Shown here: positions 37,501 through 50,600 of the stretch, one piece after another
Layout: each line of letters opens with the position of its first letter
Position numbering within the stretch: the stretch's first letter is position 1
Assembly: GCA_039111635.1 (NCBI GenBank)
Contig: JBCAQO010000009.1
Coordinates: forward strand, 310,001 to 374,000
DNA length: 64,000 nucleotides
From: Heterobasidion occidentale
Lineage: Eukaryota > Basidiomycota > Agaricomycetes > Russulales > Bondarzewiaceae
Direction of reading: 5' to 3'
Made by a program: the position numbers and the translations under genes
Notes under the pieces: generated by a model
Database searches by the model: none
Told to the model about the DNA's origin: nothing
Seen by the model: only the letters and a program-made list of their open reading frames with translations

Positions 37501-39671
37501 TTGAATACGTGTCATCATATCAGGCTGATTTGATCCTAGCCAAGTATACCTGCGTAGCTCTGCAGCGGTTGAATGGAAGTGCTAAGAAAGTCAAAGGTAT
37601 GTTGTTAAGGCAGGACTATACATCTACTGAGCGTGATTGCAGGCTCGCTCATGGACAATAATGTGCGAATTGACATGGAAAATCCTATCTTTCGGAAGTT
37701 GCAAGACGCTATTGAACATCATTGCCGATCGCGAGACTGGTTCGGCATGGCTGAACAGGCGATCAACACTGTCTACGCATTAGGAGAGCACCCGGACGAC
37801 CTATGCAATAATTTGATCAAGAACCTCACCTGGCGAGCTTTCATTCGTCAGCGAGGTACTACAGCCTCAGCAGATCCCGTCAATGATCCAGATGCAATGG
37901 ACGAGGACCTTCCCGAAGCAGTAGATGCGACGCAGAACTCATCAATCTCTCTGGATCCAGATCAAGAGGCCAAGGATACTGGTGATGCGTTTGAGCTCAG
38001 CCAGCTACTATTTGCCGTAGGTCATGTTGCAATCAAGCATATAGTCTATCTAGAGCTCGTCGAAAGAGAATGGAAACGCCAGAAGCACGAGAGGGAATTA
38101 GGTGAGAGATGTCTCGCTTCGGATTTGCTGATTCAGGTTGCTAATACTTCTTACTACAGCTGAAAAATTAGCAGCGGGAACAGGAGATGCCTCGAACCCG
38201 GCCAAGGATGGCGAGGAGCTTGACCAAGTAGCCGGGAATGCAGAAGACGAGATCGGCGAGCGCATAGCGGGCATCCGAGAGTCCGAGCTCCTGTACGGAC
38301 CTGACTCTCTTTTGGCGTTGTATGGCCCTTTACTGGTTCATATCTGTGGAAGTCCTCACAAATTCAAGGCGGGTAGATAAATCATTTACATGCACCCCTG
38401 CTAATCCTGACGTGTTTAGAATCGGACGCTGCGGGCGGCAGCAACACTATCGTTCAGCAAATTCCTCTGCATCAGCTCACAGTTCTGCGATCAGCACCAC
38501 CGGCTACTTTTTAAAATCCTGGAGACATCTAAGGATCCCAATATCCGAAGTAACGTTGTCATCGCCCTTGGTGACGTCGCTGTCTCGTTCAGTAATATCG
38601 TCGACGAGAACAGCAACGAGCTGTACAAGGGCCTTTCCGACGTAGACCTTGTGGTCAAGAAGAACACGCTCATGGTGCTTACTCATTTGATCCTGAACGG
38701 CATGATCAAAGTCAAGGGTCAACTGGGTGAGATGGCGAAATGCCTCGAAGACGAGGAGCCCCGAATCGCAGACCTGGCGAAGCTCTTCTTCACAGAACTA
38801 TCTACGAAGGATAACGCTATCTACAACAATCTGCCGGACGGTACGTCCAGCCGCCGCTCCCTTTGCCTCAACCTAACAATTTTATTTTCTTCCAGTGATC
38901 AGCCATCTGTCAGTCGGTGAGCATGCAGTGGACGAGGAAGCATTCCAGAGCACCATGAAGTACATCTTTTCCTTTATCGAAAAGGCAAGTGTCGCCTCAT
39001 GTCCCCGCCTTCACATCATCCAACTTACCGATTTCGTGATGACAGGAGAAACAAGCAGAGAGCATTGTGGAGAAACTCTGCCAGCGATTCCGCCTGTCCG
39101 AAGAGCCGCGCCAATGGCGCGACATCGCATTTTGTCTGTCCTTACTGCCGTTCAAGTCAGAAAGATCAGTGAAGAAGTTGATTGAGGGCTTGCAATTTTA
39201 TCGCGACAAGCTGCACGAAGAGACCGTCTACAACCGCTTCCAGGAAATCCTAGCGAAGGTATGATCAATTTTCCCAATCATGATCAGCGCGAGGTTTTGA
39301 CCTGGACGTTTGACGATCGCAATATGACCGCCTGGTTACCAGGCTCGAACGAACAAGTCCACGAACAAACCAGATTCTGAATTGAACGAGTTTGAGAGCG
39401 TGAGCATTCACTCACCGTCTACCTCACTTCTGTGATTTCATCCGCGTCCTTTCTTGCCCAGATCCTCGAAGAGCACAGACGCCAGGGCGAAGAGGACCAA
39501 GCGTTCGAGAAGCGGGTCCGCGGCAAAAAGGCAGCGGCCAAGAAGCGCCAGACAAAACGATGTAAGAACCACTTGCCTCGATGATAGCGTTCGTGGAATG
39601 ACATCCACCTATGAATTTATCACCCAGCGCGCAAGAAAGTGGCTGTCCAAGAGAGGATTCCGAGTAGATGA
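34567..39671 (+). CDS. YCS4: Condensin complex subunit 1 (CAP-D2 / Ycs4)
   Basis: Second HEAT-repeat subunit of condensin in this window. The start is ATG at 34567 (MARFDLQEELQAIQDL). The N-terminal Cnd1 domain is followed by WEDQIPPTLALISKVLRLKT (near 35135), MAECLTVLAKEFDHNQLGDE (near 35540), an acidic insert (36240-36370) and a second one (36480-36540), IRQIENAMETLSQLLG, FRKLQDAIEHHCRSRDWFGM (near 37690) and the conserved C-terminal HEAT block: NVVIALGDVAVSF, KKNTLMVLTHLILNGMIKVK, EPRIADLAKLFFTELS, SIVEKLCQRFRLSEEPRQW. About twenty short introns fit GT-AG rules. The end is uncertain: the frame through QTKR stops at 39585, whereas splicing a GTAAGA intron extends a basic tail to 39671. One junction near 35050-35100 needs a 47-nt intron. 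It converges on the PI4P 5-kinase gene. Confidence 0.93.
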
Positions 39672-40107
39672 CTGCGTTGCATTGGTTCCGGCGAGGTTCA
39701 GTTGTATTCCCATGTATCAACACTTGTACTGATAAAGCACCTTGACGATGTCTAACGGGAAAATGCAGGAAATGCCTGGTGAGAAGATGCAGAGGTTCAG
39801 GTTAGGGGGTACCCGACGAAGGAAGGAAAGCAAAGGACCCAAGGTCAGCGCGAAAAGCAAAGAAACGGTAAGGAGTGTGAGTGCACTTGCGCAAAATTTC
39901 GCAGTGAGAAGAAAAACCCAGTCAAAGAATGTGATGAGACATGAAAGTCCCGAAGCGAAGAAAAAATAGGAATATCCATATGATATGATAGGCGCGTAAG
40001 ATATGCAGGTACAAAGCAGTTGTTGGATGCGACGAAGAGAAATAAGTCCTTGTGTCAATGCGATAGACAAAAAGAAAGAAAAGAAAGATAAAGACAAAAA
40101 AAAACAA

Positions 40108-42499
40108 TTACTCCGCCTTGAACTTGCCACCACCTTCCCCGCCCCGCATGATCGCTTTCATGAAAGAGAAGAATCGATCTGCATACTCTATCGGTGGTAC
40201 CGGACTGATCTTGTGCTATTCACATGATAATGACGCAAGACATGAGCGCTAGCAGATCGCAGGCACACAAGAACACTCACCCGATCAGCCGAGAGCCCCT
40301 TCCAGAGATGCTCGAGCTTCTTCGCGGTCGTATACGGCGTCAGGATGTCGATGACGCCCACATAATAAATCGTTTCCATGGGTTCGTTCTGCTCGTCGGT
40401 CGCCCGCAGCCCGCCTTCATCTTGATAAAAAATGAAGTGTTGACGGTCGCCCGTGTCTTCCTCAGGAAGCTGTATTGTGCCGTGGCCAAGTCCTTTCAGG
40501 TCAGACTCCCGCATGGCTCTGCGCATCGCAACGGCCTCCGGGGAAGACCCGTTGACTTGTGTCGGTTTTCGACGTATGTGAGGCACGTCAGGCTATAAAT
40601 TTGATATAAATTTGGAGAAAAATGGTGAGCACATGTTATGAGGTATAAGGGAGCTGAGGCGCTGCTAACTTACCGAGAAGACCTTGAGCGTCCGCCTTCG
40701 CACATTGTCGCGATTCCCGCGCTGCATGTTGTGGATGCCGACCAGCAGACTGTAGTCCATGACCCACAGCTTCTTTAAAAACTCAGAATCGCGACGCAGC
40801 TGCTCTGTTAGAAGCGCTTGCTTCTCCGGGCCCAAGTTGAGCGACTTTTCCCTATTAATCCAGTTCAAGTCCTTCAGCACCGCGCGGGGGTTCTCCGCAG
40901 CCCTTTCTTCGGGATACAAGCGCCCGACCGTGCTCCCTTTCAAGTCATACGTCTCGTGTATGTCCTTGTGCGCCGGGAACAGATTGTTCATGATGACGAA
41001 GTGGATCTTACGTCCTCGGGGCAGCTTGACGCGATGCAAGCCATAGAACCGTGACAGGAGCGTGTGTGGGTTTTCCTTGACATGCTTGTAATAGTCCTTC
41101 AGTATGGAGCGCAGATATTTGTGTTCCGAGTGGTGTATTGTCTTGATAATGAACCGATAGTCGCGCGAGAAGTAGAAGAACGAGCCCGACTTGCCCGGCG
41201 AGCCCAGTTCTGACAGGATGTACTTGGCAGTCAGCGATAGGAGGTAATCTGCGGGGTCGAGGTGGAAATGATCCTCTCGCAACTCGCGAAACACGAATGG
41301 CGCGTAGTCCTTGAATTTGAAGTCATACTTAGCAGACGGCGTCAATTCGTTTCCGATGATGTCGAATGAGTACTTGTGCCGCGCCGTGAAGTCCTCGTCT
41401 GTCAATGTCCGCTTGATCTTTGCTTGACACCGCGAAACCTAAACAAAGCGATCAGACTCCTGTAATATATGAAGCCAAGCAGACCTACCGCGATCCGAAT
41501 CCCTGTTAGCATATTGTACATCAACACGTAGTTAACGTGGTCCTCCCCTATCAGATTACCGACCAACACTCTAGTGTCATCCTGAGTCCGAGATGCCGTG
41601 CGCGTCAACGCCGCCTCGGCCTCCTGCTGCGCCTTGGCGCGCTTCGACTGCCTCTCCCGCCGTATTTGTTCTGCCTGCAGCTGAATATCCGAGGCCAGCT
41701 CGCCCTCAATCTCAGAATCGTCATATGCAGCCTGCCCCTTTACGGGCACGCGCGGCGGTCTACTTGTCGCCGAGTCCGTAGTGTGACGTCGCGACGGCCG
41801 TGAGTGGGTAGTTACTGGCGGCGGTTGCAGATACCCGTCGGCAGACTGATGCAGAGACATTGAGCCTTTCGATGGAAGGGACTGCGAAAGGGACGTGCGG
41901 TCTTCTAGGGGCTCTGTCGCAAAGTCGTCGGATCGCGCGCGCGGGTGAACCTTGGTATCGGTAGCCGCCCGGACATGTGAGGACAGCGAGGAGGGCCCTG
42001 CTACTGAGCCTTGAGAAGAGGAAGAAGACATGCGAGGGGCACGGTGGGTATCTTTGACCGCCGGATCGAAGGTCACCCCCTGAGAACTCGGTTCTGAGCG
42101 GGCGCCCTTTAGGGTCGATGGAGGGAGGAGAGACTCTTCAACATGCTCTTCACTGGCTGGAGGCGAGGGTGGGGGAGGCCCTGAAGAGGTGGTGTCGTCC
42201 GAAATACGTTCTGTGCGAGCGACGACGCGAAGAACATTGTCGCCGGCCTTGTGAAAACGAGACTGCGGCGGAGTTCCGGACTGAAGGTGGACGGTATCGT
42301 CGGTAACCTTGATGATATGCACCTCCTGTGCTGAGATTTCCCCGCCAGCAGCAGATTGGGAGAGGATGTGAATAGGGTTGAGCGTCTGCGTCTCGTTTTC
42401 GCGGTTGAGCTCGAGCGCAGACGACGTTCTGGAAGGTTTAGGGGATAGTTGCACGTCTGGTGAAGCCGTGCGGGCAACAGTCACGATGGCTGCCATCAT
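40108..42499 (-). CDS. MSS4: Phosphatidylinositol-4-phosphate 5-kinase (Mss4/Its3 type)
   Basis: Makes PtdIns(4,5)P2 at the plasma membrane, with roles in actin organisation and secretion. The start is ATG at 42499 (or 42496). The N-terminal 300 residues are disordered and rich in Ser, Thr and Pro. The kinase core follows: [38 protein letters not shown] with the ATP-binding Lys, [27 protein letters not shown] and the catalytic [10 protein letters not shown] (near 40770). After a Ser/Pro-rich insert with two introns come [20 protein letters not shown] (specificity loop) and the terminal [20 protein letters not shown], stop at 40108. All PIPK landmarks are present and no frame break was noticed. 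It converges with the CAP-D2 gene, leaving about 440 bp between stops. Confidence 0.94.
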
Positions 42500-43128
42500 C
42501 GAGAATTATGAAAATGATATCTAAAGAGTATTCGCAGAGGTGGTCGAGCTAAATGTTGCACTGCAGCTTTGCTCGGTGATGATGGTTAGAAGGATCCCGT
42601 TCACTCCATTCTCGACAAACACAAAACGTCACACCCGGCCTTTCCCACGCCCCTCTACTCCTTGTACGTACGCCAGGGGCTCTTAGGGGCCGCCCCTATT
42701 CAACTTTGGCTCTCTGCTCAGTCGTCGAGGACGTCTCTGACGACTCAGAAATGATCCAGCATTGTCGAATTTCGGCTCAACACCTTCTTACTTTTCGATA
42801 TTTGCCGCTAGACCACTAATATCATTTCGCCGCCTTATTGCTAATGCAACGCTTATGACCAGGCAAAGTCCCTTCACGTAGAGTGTTTCGCTGCACTGTC
42901 AGGGGCATTTTAGGGGTATCCTATCCATCTTTCCATTGCATTCATGCTCTGTCTTTCTGAAGGAGATTCATGTCAGAGACAGAAACGTGGCAAGAAAGCC
43001 TGCAATACTGCTCGATGATCATCGAGAGCCATGTATCCTACTTCACAGACCGGAAACCGCTATGCCCTAGTGCCCATCAAAAATGCAAGACATGCACAAA
43101 GCTGGTGAGGTGCTAGTCAACAGCATTT
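42500..43128. other. Upstream region of the PI4P 5-kinase gene
   Basis: About 630 bp with no supported coding sequence. It should contain the promoter of the kinase gene (-) and the 3' flank of the degenerate kinase-like gene. No repeat was seen. Confidence 0.4.
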
Positions 43129-43467
43129 TCAATCATGACTATCCAGACTACAAGCCAGCTCAAAATGATCGCACTTGTACCTGCCACATTTACAGGATGT
43201 ACCGCACCTCCTTTTTTTATCCACGAAGGCGCCGAGAACTACATAGGGTAGGAGGTTGTAGGAGGTCACACGGAAGGCGAATGCAAACATGAGCAGCGCA
43301 TGATGCATGAAGGACCATGAGGTCATGGCATAGGAGCGCTGAGCCTTAGTCCAGTGACCGATAATCGATAATACCTGAGGCTCCTCTGGTGCTCCCGAAT
43401 CCCCAGCCCCACTCATTACTTCACCTCTTATCGCTCCCTGTTCATCCTGAGACCGCCGCCGCCGCAT

Positions 43468-44110
43468 TACAAACAGGTTTCAACACTTCGAGAGGAAGAG
43501 CGCTGAGTGCCGAGTGTCATCCAAGTGTCAACAAATCGACGGAGGGTCGTTGACGGGATGTTTTCAAGCAAGAGTCCGCGAACTATGACCCCGCTGCATC
43601 CGAGCCAGGAGTTCGTTGGACGGACACGGCACCGTAGCAGCGAGGCAGCCGTACCCCTTGTCCCTCCTCCAACCGCACGTACGCGTGCCTCTCCGCACGA
43701 TAGACACATTGAAAGTAGCGCTCGAGGTATGCTTCGAACTCGCCTTCGGATGCCTTGTTCTGCAAAATATGCAGAGTCGTCAAAATCCTCGACAGGTCGC
43801 GGCGCGGCGCTCCCTAAATATTGGCGATAGGCGCGCTCTTTCTCTGGCGACCAGGGCTTGCCCTCATATCTTCCCGGACGTTTTTCATGCAACGATAATC
43901 ATCTAACTTAAAGGATAAGCCCGACTGTGGGGAAGAATCGGGGCGGTTGAGAGGAGAGACTTTGACATCTGGTGACATGGTAAATGGTCGCAGAACATGT
44001 GTGATCTCGACCGACAGGCCGAAAACTTCATCCGATGTTCCTACGTCAAGGCCAATTAGCCATCCTTTTGAAAGGTACGCGAGAGGATCGTCCACGATGC
44101 AGAAAGCCTT
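43468..44110 (-). pseudogene. FunK-like fungal protein kinase, fragmentary
   Basis: Segments resemble the FunK-like kinases abundant in agaricomycetes. On the minus strand: CIVDDPLAYLSKGWLIGLDV, EITHVLRPFTMSP (the PFTMS motif is typical), VVKLDDY-like FKLDDY, EGKPWSPEKERAYRQYL, EGEFEAYLERYFQCVYRAE, VRLPRCYGAVSV and VRGLLLENIPSTTLRRFVD. They occupy different frames: one change at a TTTTGCAG acceptor can be an intron, but shifts near 43880 and near 43650 have no room for one. The catalytic loop (HxD) and DFG that should follow were not found downstream, so the gene is probably truncated as well. Upstream exons before 44110 are unclear. Either a pseudogene or a gene with assembly errors. Confidence 0.5.
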
Positions 44111-44601
44111 AGTCTACACTATTAGCGATGAGACGGTGCAAGCCTGGCTGTCCTCAGCCGCTTCGGAAACATCCGACCAACTTCGCACTCCGAGCCGTCA
44201 AGTCGTGGAATACTGCTGAAGGTCTTTTGGAGTTTCTTGACGCGAACACTACAAGCATGGTATGTACGAGAAGCGCATACAATGAAGGACATCTTGTGGT
44301 CAAATTCCATTCCTTCCAGCCGGTTGCCACTGACCAACTTTGCCTGGTCATAGCGACCTCTTTAGTTTCCTGATACCAGTGAACTAAGTTCGATTAAGGT
44401 CTATTCTACAATACGTCGTACTGTATTCGTGGGATAGTGGATTGTTTCAATAGCATGTCAAAGTGGTGCGTGCAAGGTATCTGGGACATCGTCACGATCA
44501 ACAACCAGTGTCGCGTCCAAAAGATGAGGTGAGGAGAATCCAGGTGTTGTCAATAATAAAAATATCAGTGAGGCAAAGCGTGCGATGCTGTCTCAATAGA
44601 G

Positions 44602-47600
44602 TCACAAGTAGAACGGAATGCCATAAACAACAGGTGCCGCGCCTGTGAGATACTTCAGTTTGCAGTGTTCGCGTGCTTTCGCCACGGCTGTAATAATAGA
44701 GGTATCCTTGGAAGCGTCTCGGCTTTCTCGGTCGCGCCTCCGAATGTCATCAGGCGACAGATGTATCTGGTCGAAAACCGCCTGCGAGAACTTGTCGATG
44801 TCACGGTCTGTAACATCCCAAAGATTGGCGACCAGCGTAGGGCTGTCCACCATACTTTAGTTTTTGGAATTGTTCGATAACTGGATCCGACTTACCAGCC
44901 TGCTAGCATGTAATTATAAGGGGTGCCTATGCGGTCGAACTCTCCCATCTCCTTCAGAGCACCGGAAGAACATCCCCATAACATTGTCGCAGCGCAACGT
45001 GGAAGGTGTCGGATTTTGTGGGAGCGCACGTACTGCTCCGCGCCACCGTGTCCGAAATAACTGCATTCAAAATTCAGAAAGAGAAGGAGAGTAAGCTGGA
45101 AAACGACCAACATCACAAGATCTTTCCTCAACAATGCGTCCAGAAGCTGTTGTTCACTAGGCGGTTTTCCAACAACGCCCTCCCATCCCACAGCCCGCAT
45201 ATCATTCACCCAAGCACTGAACCTCTTTTCAGTGCCCGTAAGATCTCCGCTTGGATTGAGCACGTAGTAAGTGCTGCGAGGATCAACACGAGATCGGTCT
45301 ACTACTCGGTCGTCTGTGTTCGAAGGCGGAGTGTCGCTCGACTGCGTTCGATGCCACTTCACAAGGTCCATTCGATCGAGTAGGAAATCAATGCTTGGGA
45401 TCCGACTGACGCTTTGACCGCGTAGAACTGGTATTGATTCCCATGGGATTCCCTGCACGTTCTTGTCCAGCACCAGGAAGAGATGGCTATCCTGTATCGG
45501 TATGGCCTCGGTACTCGTGGCGTGCTCTTCAAGGACACTCCGAAGATCCAATACGACCTGGTCCACATCGACCTCTGCTATTGCAACGGGTGTACCGTGA
45601 AGCTGGTAGAGGTCAAGGATGAAGTATAGGAAATCCTCAAGTTCTTCATCGCGGCATTTTGGAGAGAGCATCGAGAAGCACTCGAGAAGAGCGTCATTGA
45701 GGCGGGTACTTGTCTTTCGTTTCTTGTCATGGGAAACCAGACTTCGCTTGAAAATTTTGTCAAGGCGATTCCTGAGACGTAGCAGACTTCCGTAGAGGTA
45801 TTGACTGGTTGACTGAGAGCCGTCTGTATCTTGAGCGTGAGAAAAGGCGACAAAGGATGGCGAGAAATGCATATCAAACCTTGAAAGCACCCAACCAACA
45901 GAATTCAATATTCTCCAGTAGCTCCTGCAGTCGCTTATCCAGTGCTGCTCGATCTGCCCACCATGCAGCCCTCGCTTTCTTATCATCAATTTTCACATTC
46001 ACAGCTGATTTTGTGCCCTCGTCGCTAAGGCGCACAATCTCTTTTAGCTCGTCTAGGGCATCGCTGAAACCCAGATGGCTGTCGTCTTCTCCCTCCCTGT
46101 GTCCTTGAAGAGGTAGACTGAAGATGAGCGGCTCGTGATGAGCCCTCTGGCGAGTTACAAACAAAGTGTTCTTGTCCTCGGTGACGAAGATATTCACCAC
46201 AGTCCAATGTCTGGGTAGATGGTCGGCTTTTGAGTGCAGTAGGCTCTTCGCATCTAAGACCTGAGAGTGATACTTTTCTCGAATGTGTTCCCAGTATTTC
46301 TTGAGTGAAGCGTCGTTGTTACTAGAGTCTTCCTCGTCGGATTCATAGACCGATTGCAGACGTTTGCTATTCCGCTCCGGAGAAGGCGCCAGCGGTGAGC
46401 CATTGCTTGTGATACGGGGCCATTGAAGATCATCGGAAAGGTGGAAATTAGGAAACTTGTTCTGAATAGCTTCTAGGATCTCTCGCCGGAGAGTGACACT
46501 TGTAGATGCATCTGTCGTAAAGCGAAATTCGATGAGCGAGACTAATTTTGAACATCTTGCATCCACGTTACCTAAGAGATTGGCAATAAGGCTGTGGCCT
46601 GTGCTGCCTAGCTTTCCCAAGGAAGTCTGGAATGTGCGAATCAACGCAAGGGACCCAGCAGAATCACGAATATGGGAAACTCTCCCACGACGCGTGATGG
46701 CAGAGATATTGGACCAAAACATTTTCTCTGCCTCGTTCAGCATATCCAGGATCTCTTGATTGGCTGGAGATGAGCGAGTTTTATCTCTAGAAATGCCGAT
46801 CGGGAGGGCGATGGCTAGAGCCAACTAGGTGAATTGCGTCTTTCAGAACAAGTAGAGACAAAGAACTTACTTGATTCAGTGAGAGTATTGAGGAACATAT
46901 CTTCACTGAATCGATCATATACATCGTGGAGGGTGAGTTTAGCGAGTAGTGCATTTTCTTCCGCCTAATAATAATTTCACCGATGCTGTGAATCCGTAAA
47001 GTGAATGATGATTACCTTTGTTTCCACAGAAGGCGGTAATGCCAAGAATCTGTCTAACAACGATTTATATTCATCCCCGATGTCATCTCGCAAAAGCCAA
47101 ACTAAGGAAGGTAGCAGTCAGTATTGTGAAAGGAGGCAAACAACTATAGACGTACTGTGTTGACGAAGGACGGCCGACAATAAGGCAGGAAGTACCCCTT
47201 CTTTTCCATGAGTCGGACCCTGCGTGCTGGAGCGCCTGTATAATAATTAGTTTAGAGTAGATAGCCCATAAGACGCTTACGGACCTAGTCCCAATGCCAT
47301 CCAGAGAAGAAAACATCTTGTCCAACTCCTCAAGGATTGTGATAGCCTCGGAGTATAGCTCTAGTGCATCTTTGTCCTTCGAGTTTAGTTGGTTGTATTC
47401 TCCGCAGAGACGACGGATGTCAGCTGCATCAGGCCCTGGTAGGTCACTCAAAACTTCTGCCGCTTGGACCAAGCTATTGTAGCCATCTTCAAGGTGGCCC
47501 AAGTAAAGTTGGATTTCACCCTTCTTCGCCAAAGCGCGACTGACCATCGCAGGGGCATTTAAAGAATAGGCCAGATCTTGCGCCTGCTGGGAGAAATACT

Positions 47601-50600
47601 CAGCTTCTCGCGCAGATCCACGTGAGAAATAAGCCTGGGTAAGCGCCAGCAGCGTTAGAAGTAGGCCTTCTGCAATGCGCCATTCTAGACCGTCCATGAA
47701 AGGCCTTGGTGGGACAACCAGTGGTTTTGGTTCTTCGGCTATCGGTGAATTGACTCCTTCAATTTTGGAAATGGCCTTTTTCGTATCACCAAGATCAAAC
47801 GGATTTGTGGTGTCGACAGCGTTCTTAGCTCCAGCCGCGGGGCGGTTAAGGCGAGTAAGTGTGCTCAATGCACGATTCCAGAGACGAAGGGATTGCAGCA
47901 ACCCGATGAGGCATTCCGCAGGATCGTCCTAAATAGCACAATAAGTATGACATGGAAACTAAACTGTGGACGGCTTACTCTGATCAATTGAAGGCTAGCA
48001 AATGCACTTGCGGCCATTGCAGATCGCTCGAGGAGGCCTACTCGGGTCCGAATTCGTTGGACAGTGGACATACCCTTATCTTCACCTTCAAGGCCATCAG
48101 CTTGCGCGAGAGCTTCGCAATAAATACTAGAACTATAACAAAATTATCGTGACGAAAAAAGACAATTCATAAATCTAATCACCTTTGCACAACGTTGCCA
48201 GTAACGGCTAATGACTCGGAAAAGCGTAAGAAAAATAGTATACGGACTTCATCGGATGTGCTCTGTCTTCTGACAGAACTAAGGGCATTGCTATAGATCA
48301 CGCCTGCCTTCGCGGTTTTGCCGAGTTTCACATATTCGTGTGCTAGATCTATGGAGGCTTTGATGTAATCTTCAACGAGGTTGTCGTCAATTTCCGGCAA
48401 AAATAAGCGCAATTATAGGAAAAACATACGGTCTTCCGAGGCACCTCCATATCGCTCGCTTAATCGACGCATGATCTGAAGAAGACGAAGCTTGATAAGG
48501 ACATGTCCCAACAAGCCAACGAGCTGTACATTCAAGACTGGTGACCCGATCCATCGTCAGTGAGAATATTATATCGAAACGGACCAGGCATCTCACAGAT
48601 CAGATTGACAGTCCTCTCGAAAGTCTCAAAAGCGATCGTTTCCTGGCCCGTCTTGCGGTCAGGCTTTGTTCGGTTCATGGATTCTAGGAAACTATAAGCG
48701 GTGGAAACATGGATATTATCTTCAAGCTGCTTACCTCTGGGCAGTCTCGCAGTAGCTGTTGACCTTTTGGCGGCAACCTTTGTAGTCTTTGCTCTTGCCG
48801 ATGTTGACGTCGTTCGCACTGCCGCTGTCCTAGGTCGCGCGATCCTGGTAGGAGGTGCCTGTTTCAATGACTTTTTACCCTTAGGACTATGTTCCACCAT
48901 CGGCTCTGAGATTAAGAAGGATTTCAAGATACGACATGCGTTCTCGCAATGTCGAACGACTAGCTCCGATTGGCGTGGGTCTTGTCGTCGATGCACATGT
49001 AAAGCCAGCCAGAAATGTGTAGCTGCCTCGTATTGTGAGCAGAAGCGCCGTAACCCAGAGTCCAAGCCAATGTTCTAACACGGTTTAGTCAGTAAATAGA
49101 CACCATCGTGCCGAAAAAAACACTTACCTCCACATGAAGTAAATCAGTGATCTCATTGCCCATCTGATCAGGACGTAGGGCGCTATCAGACATCCCTATC
49201 TCACTGCTGTAGTAAGTGTGTTCCAAGCATTGGAGCAGTACCCCAGCTCTTCTAACAGGCCGTTGTGCACCATACAAAGACAATGCATGTGTAGTAAGCA
49301 CCATAATCACGTTCGTCATGTTGTCCTTCCACCTACTGCCATCCAGGCTCTGTATCTGCCTTTCGAGGATGGCGCCGGTGATACAATCCCGCTCTTCGGT
49401 GGAGAGGCTATTGATGTCGTCCCGATCCAATATATCCTTCAGCGAGACAGAACTGGGATCGCGCATGAGTTCGCAAGCGCCCATATACGTGACTCTGTCA
49501 ACGATAAGGCCAATTTGTTTGAAGGCGGGGGAAGAATCAAACACGGTGCCCGGACCCGTGGTTCGGATGGTCTGAACCATGGATCTAGGGAAGTCGTATG
49601 ATTTGATACACTCCACGAAGGCGTCGTATGACAACTTCAGCGTAGTGAGTATCGGTGCGAAGTCCACGATCATCAATGCCGCACCTTTCGGTCCCCAATC
49701 TTCGAGTAGCAGACTCCGACGAGTTCCCACCGACGAGTGAGTTGGTCTCTCAGCTGTCGCCACGCATCATCATGGCTCTCGCCTGATTGGCTCTCCGCGT
49801 CTTGAAGCATTCCACATTTCTTGCCCAAGCGCAGCGCCCGCCGCCCGAGAACACATCCTTGGCGCAAAAACCTGATGGCAGGGCCATACCTGGAAGCCTG
49901 ATATAGGGTCCCCGCAAGATTGTGGAATGCACCAGACAAACAACGGACGTAGTTGGAGTACGTCTCCGCATCGATGGCTGTGAGTGGAACACGATCGTCC
50001 ATGTCCTGGTCATCGTTGGAAAGCCGAAGTCCCAAGATCGTTGCTGCTTGTGAGAGAAAATCATAGGCAGGCTCATATGTCGCAGGGTTGTGAGGCATAA
50101 GGGTAGTCCGCGCAAGAACGAACAGAGTGTCGATGGCTGGGGTGAATGATTCTGAGTTTGGCTTCTGGCAGGAGAACCAAAATTGAGCATATTCGCAAAC
50201 TACATAAGACGAAACGTACCATTTTCAGTTCATGTTCTAGAACGCTCGTCACATGAGAAAGCATGATTTTAACCTGCTTTGAAATACTCATGTTGCTCGA
50301 GGAGGTCGAAGCCAATTTCTCCAGCACTTTCACGGCAGCTCTTCTTAGGCGCTCGATAGCTCGCCTTAACTTACCATCTGCTCTCAGATAACTCTCGTTA
50401 TGTGTGGAGACTGCTGCTTTTATACGAGCCTCAGCTACCTTCAGAGCAGCGACAGCATCGTCTATTCGGCTGGAAACGTCTCCTTCAGAATCTGTGATAT
50501 CATCAGGACCTTATATGAAACGCAGTAAAAGTCTGAACAGTCGCACCCGCTGATATATCACATTCAAGGACTGCAGTAGTCTGTGCAATAACGGCGCTAA

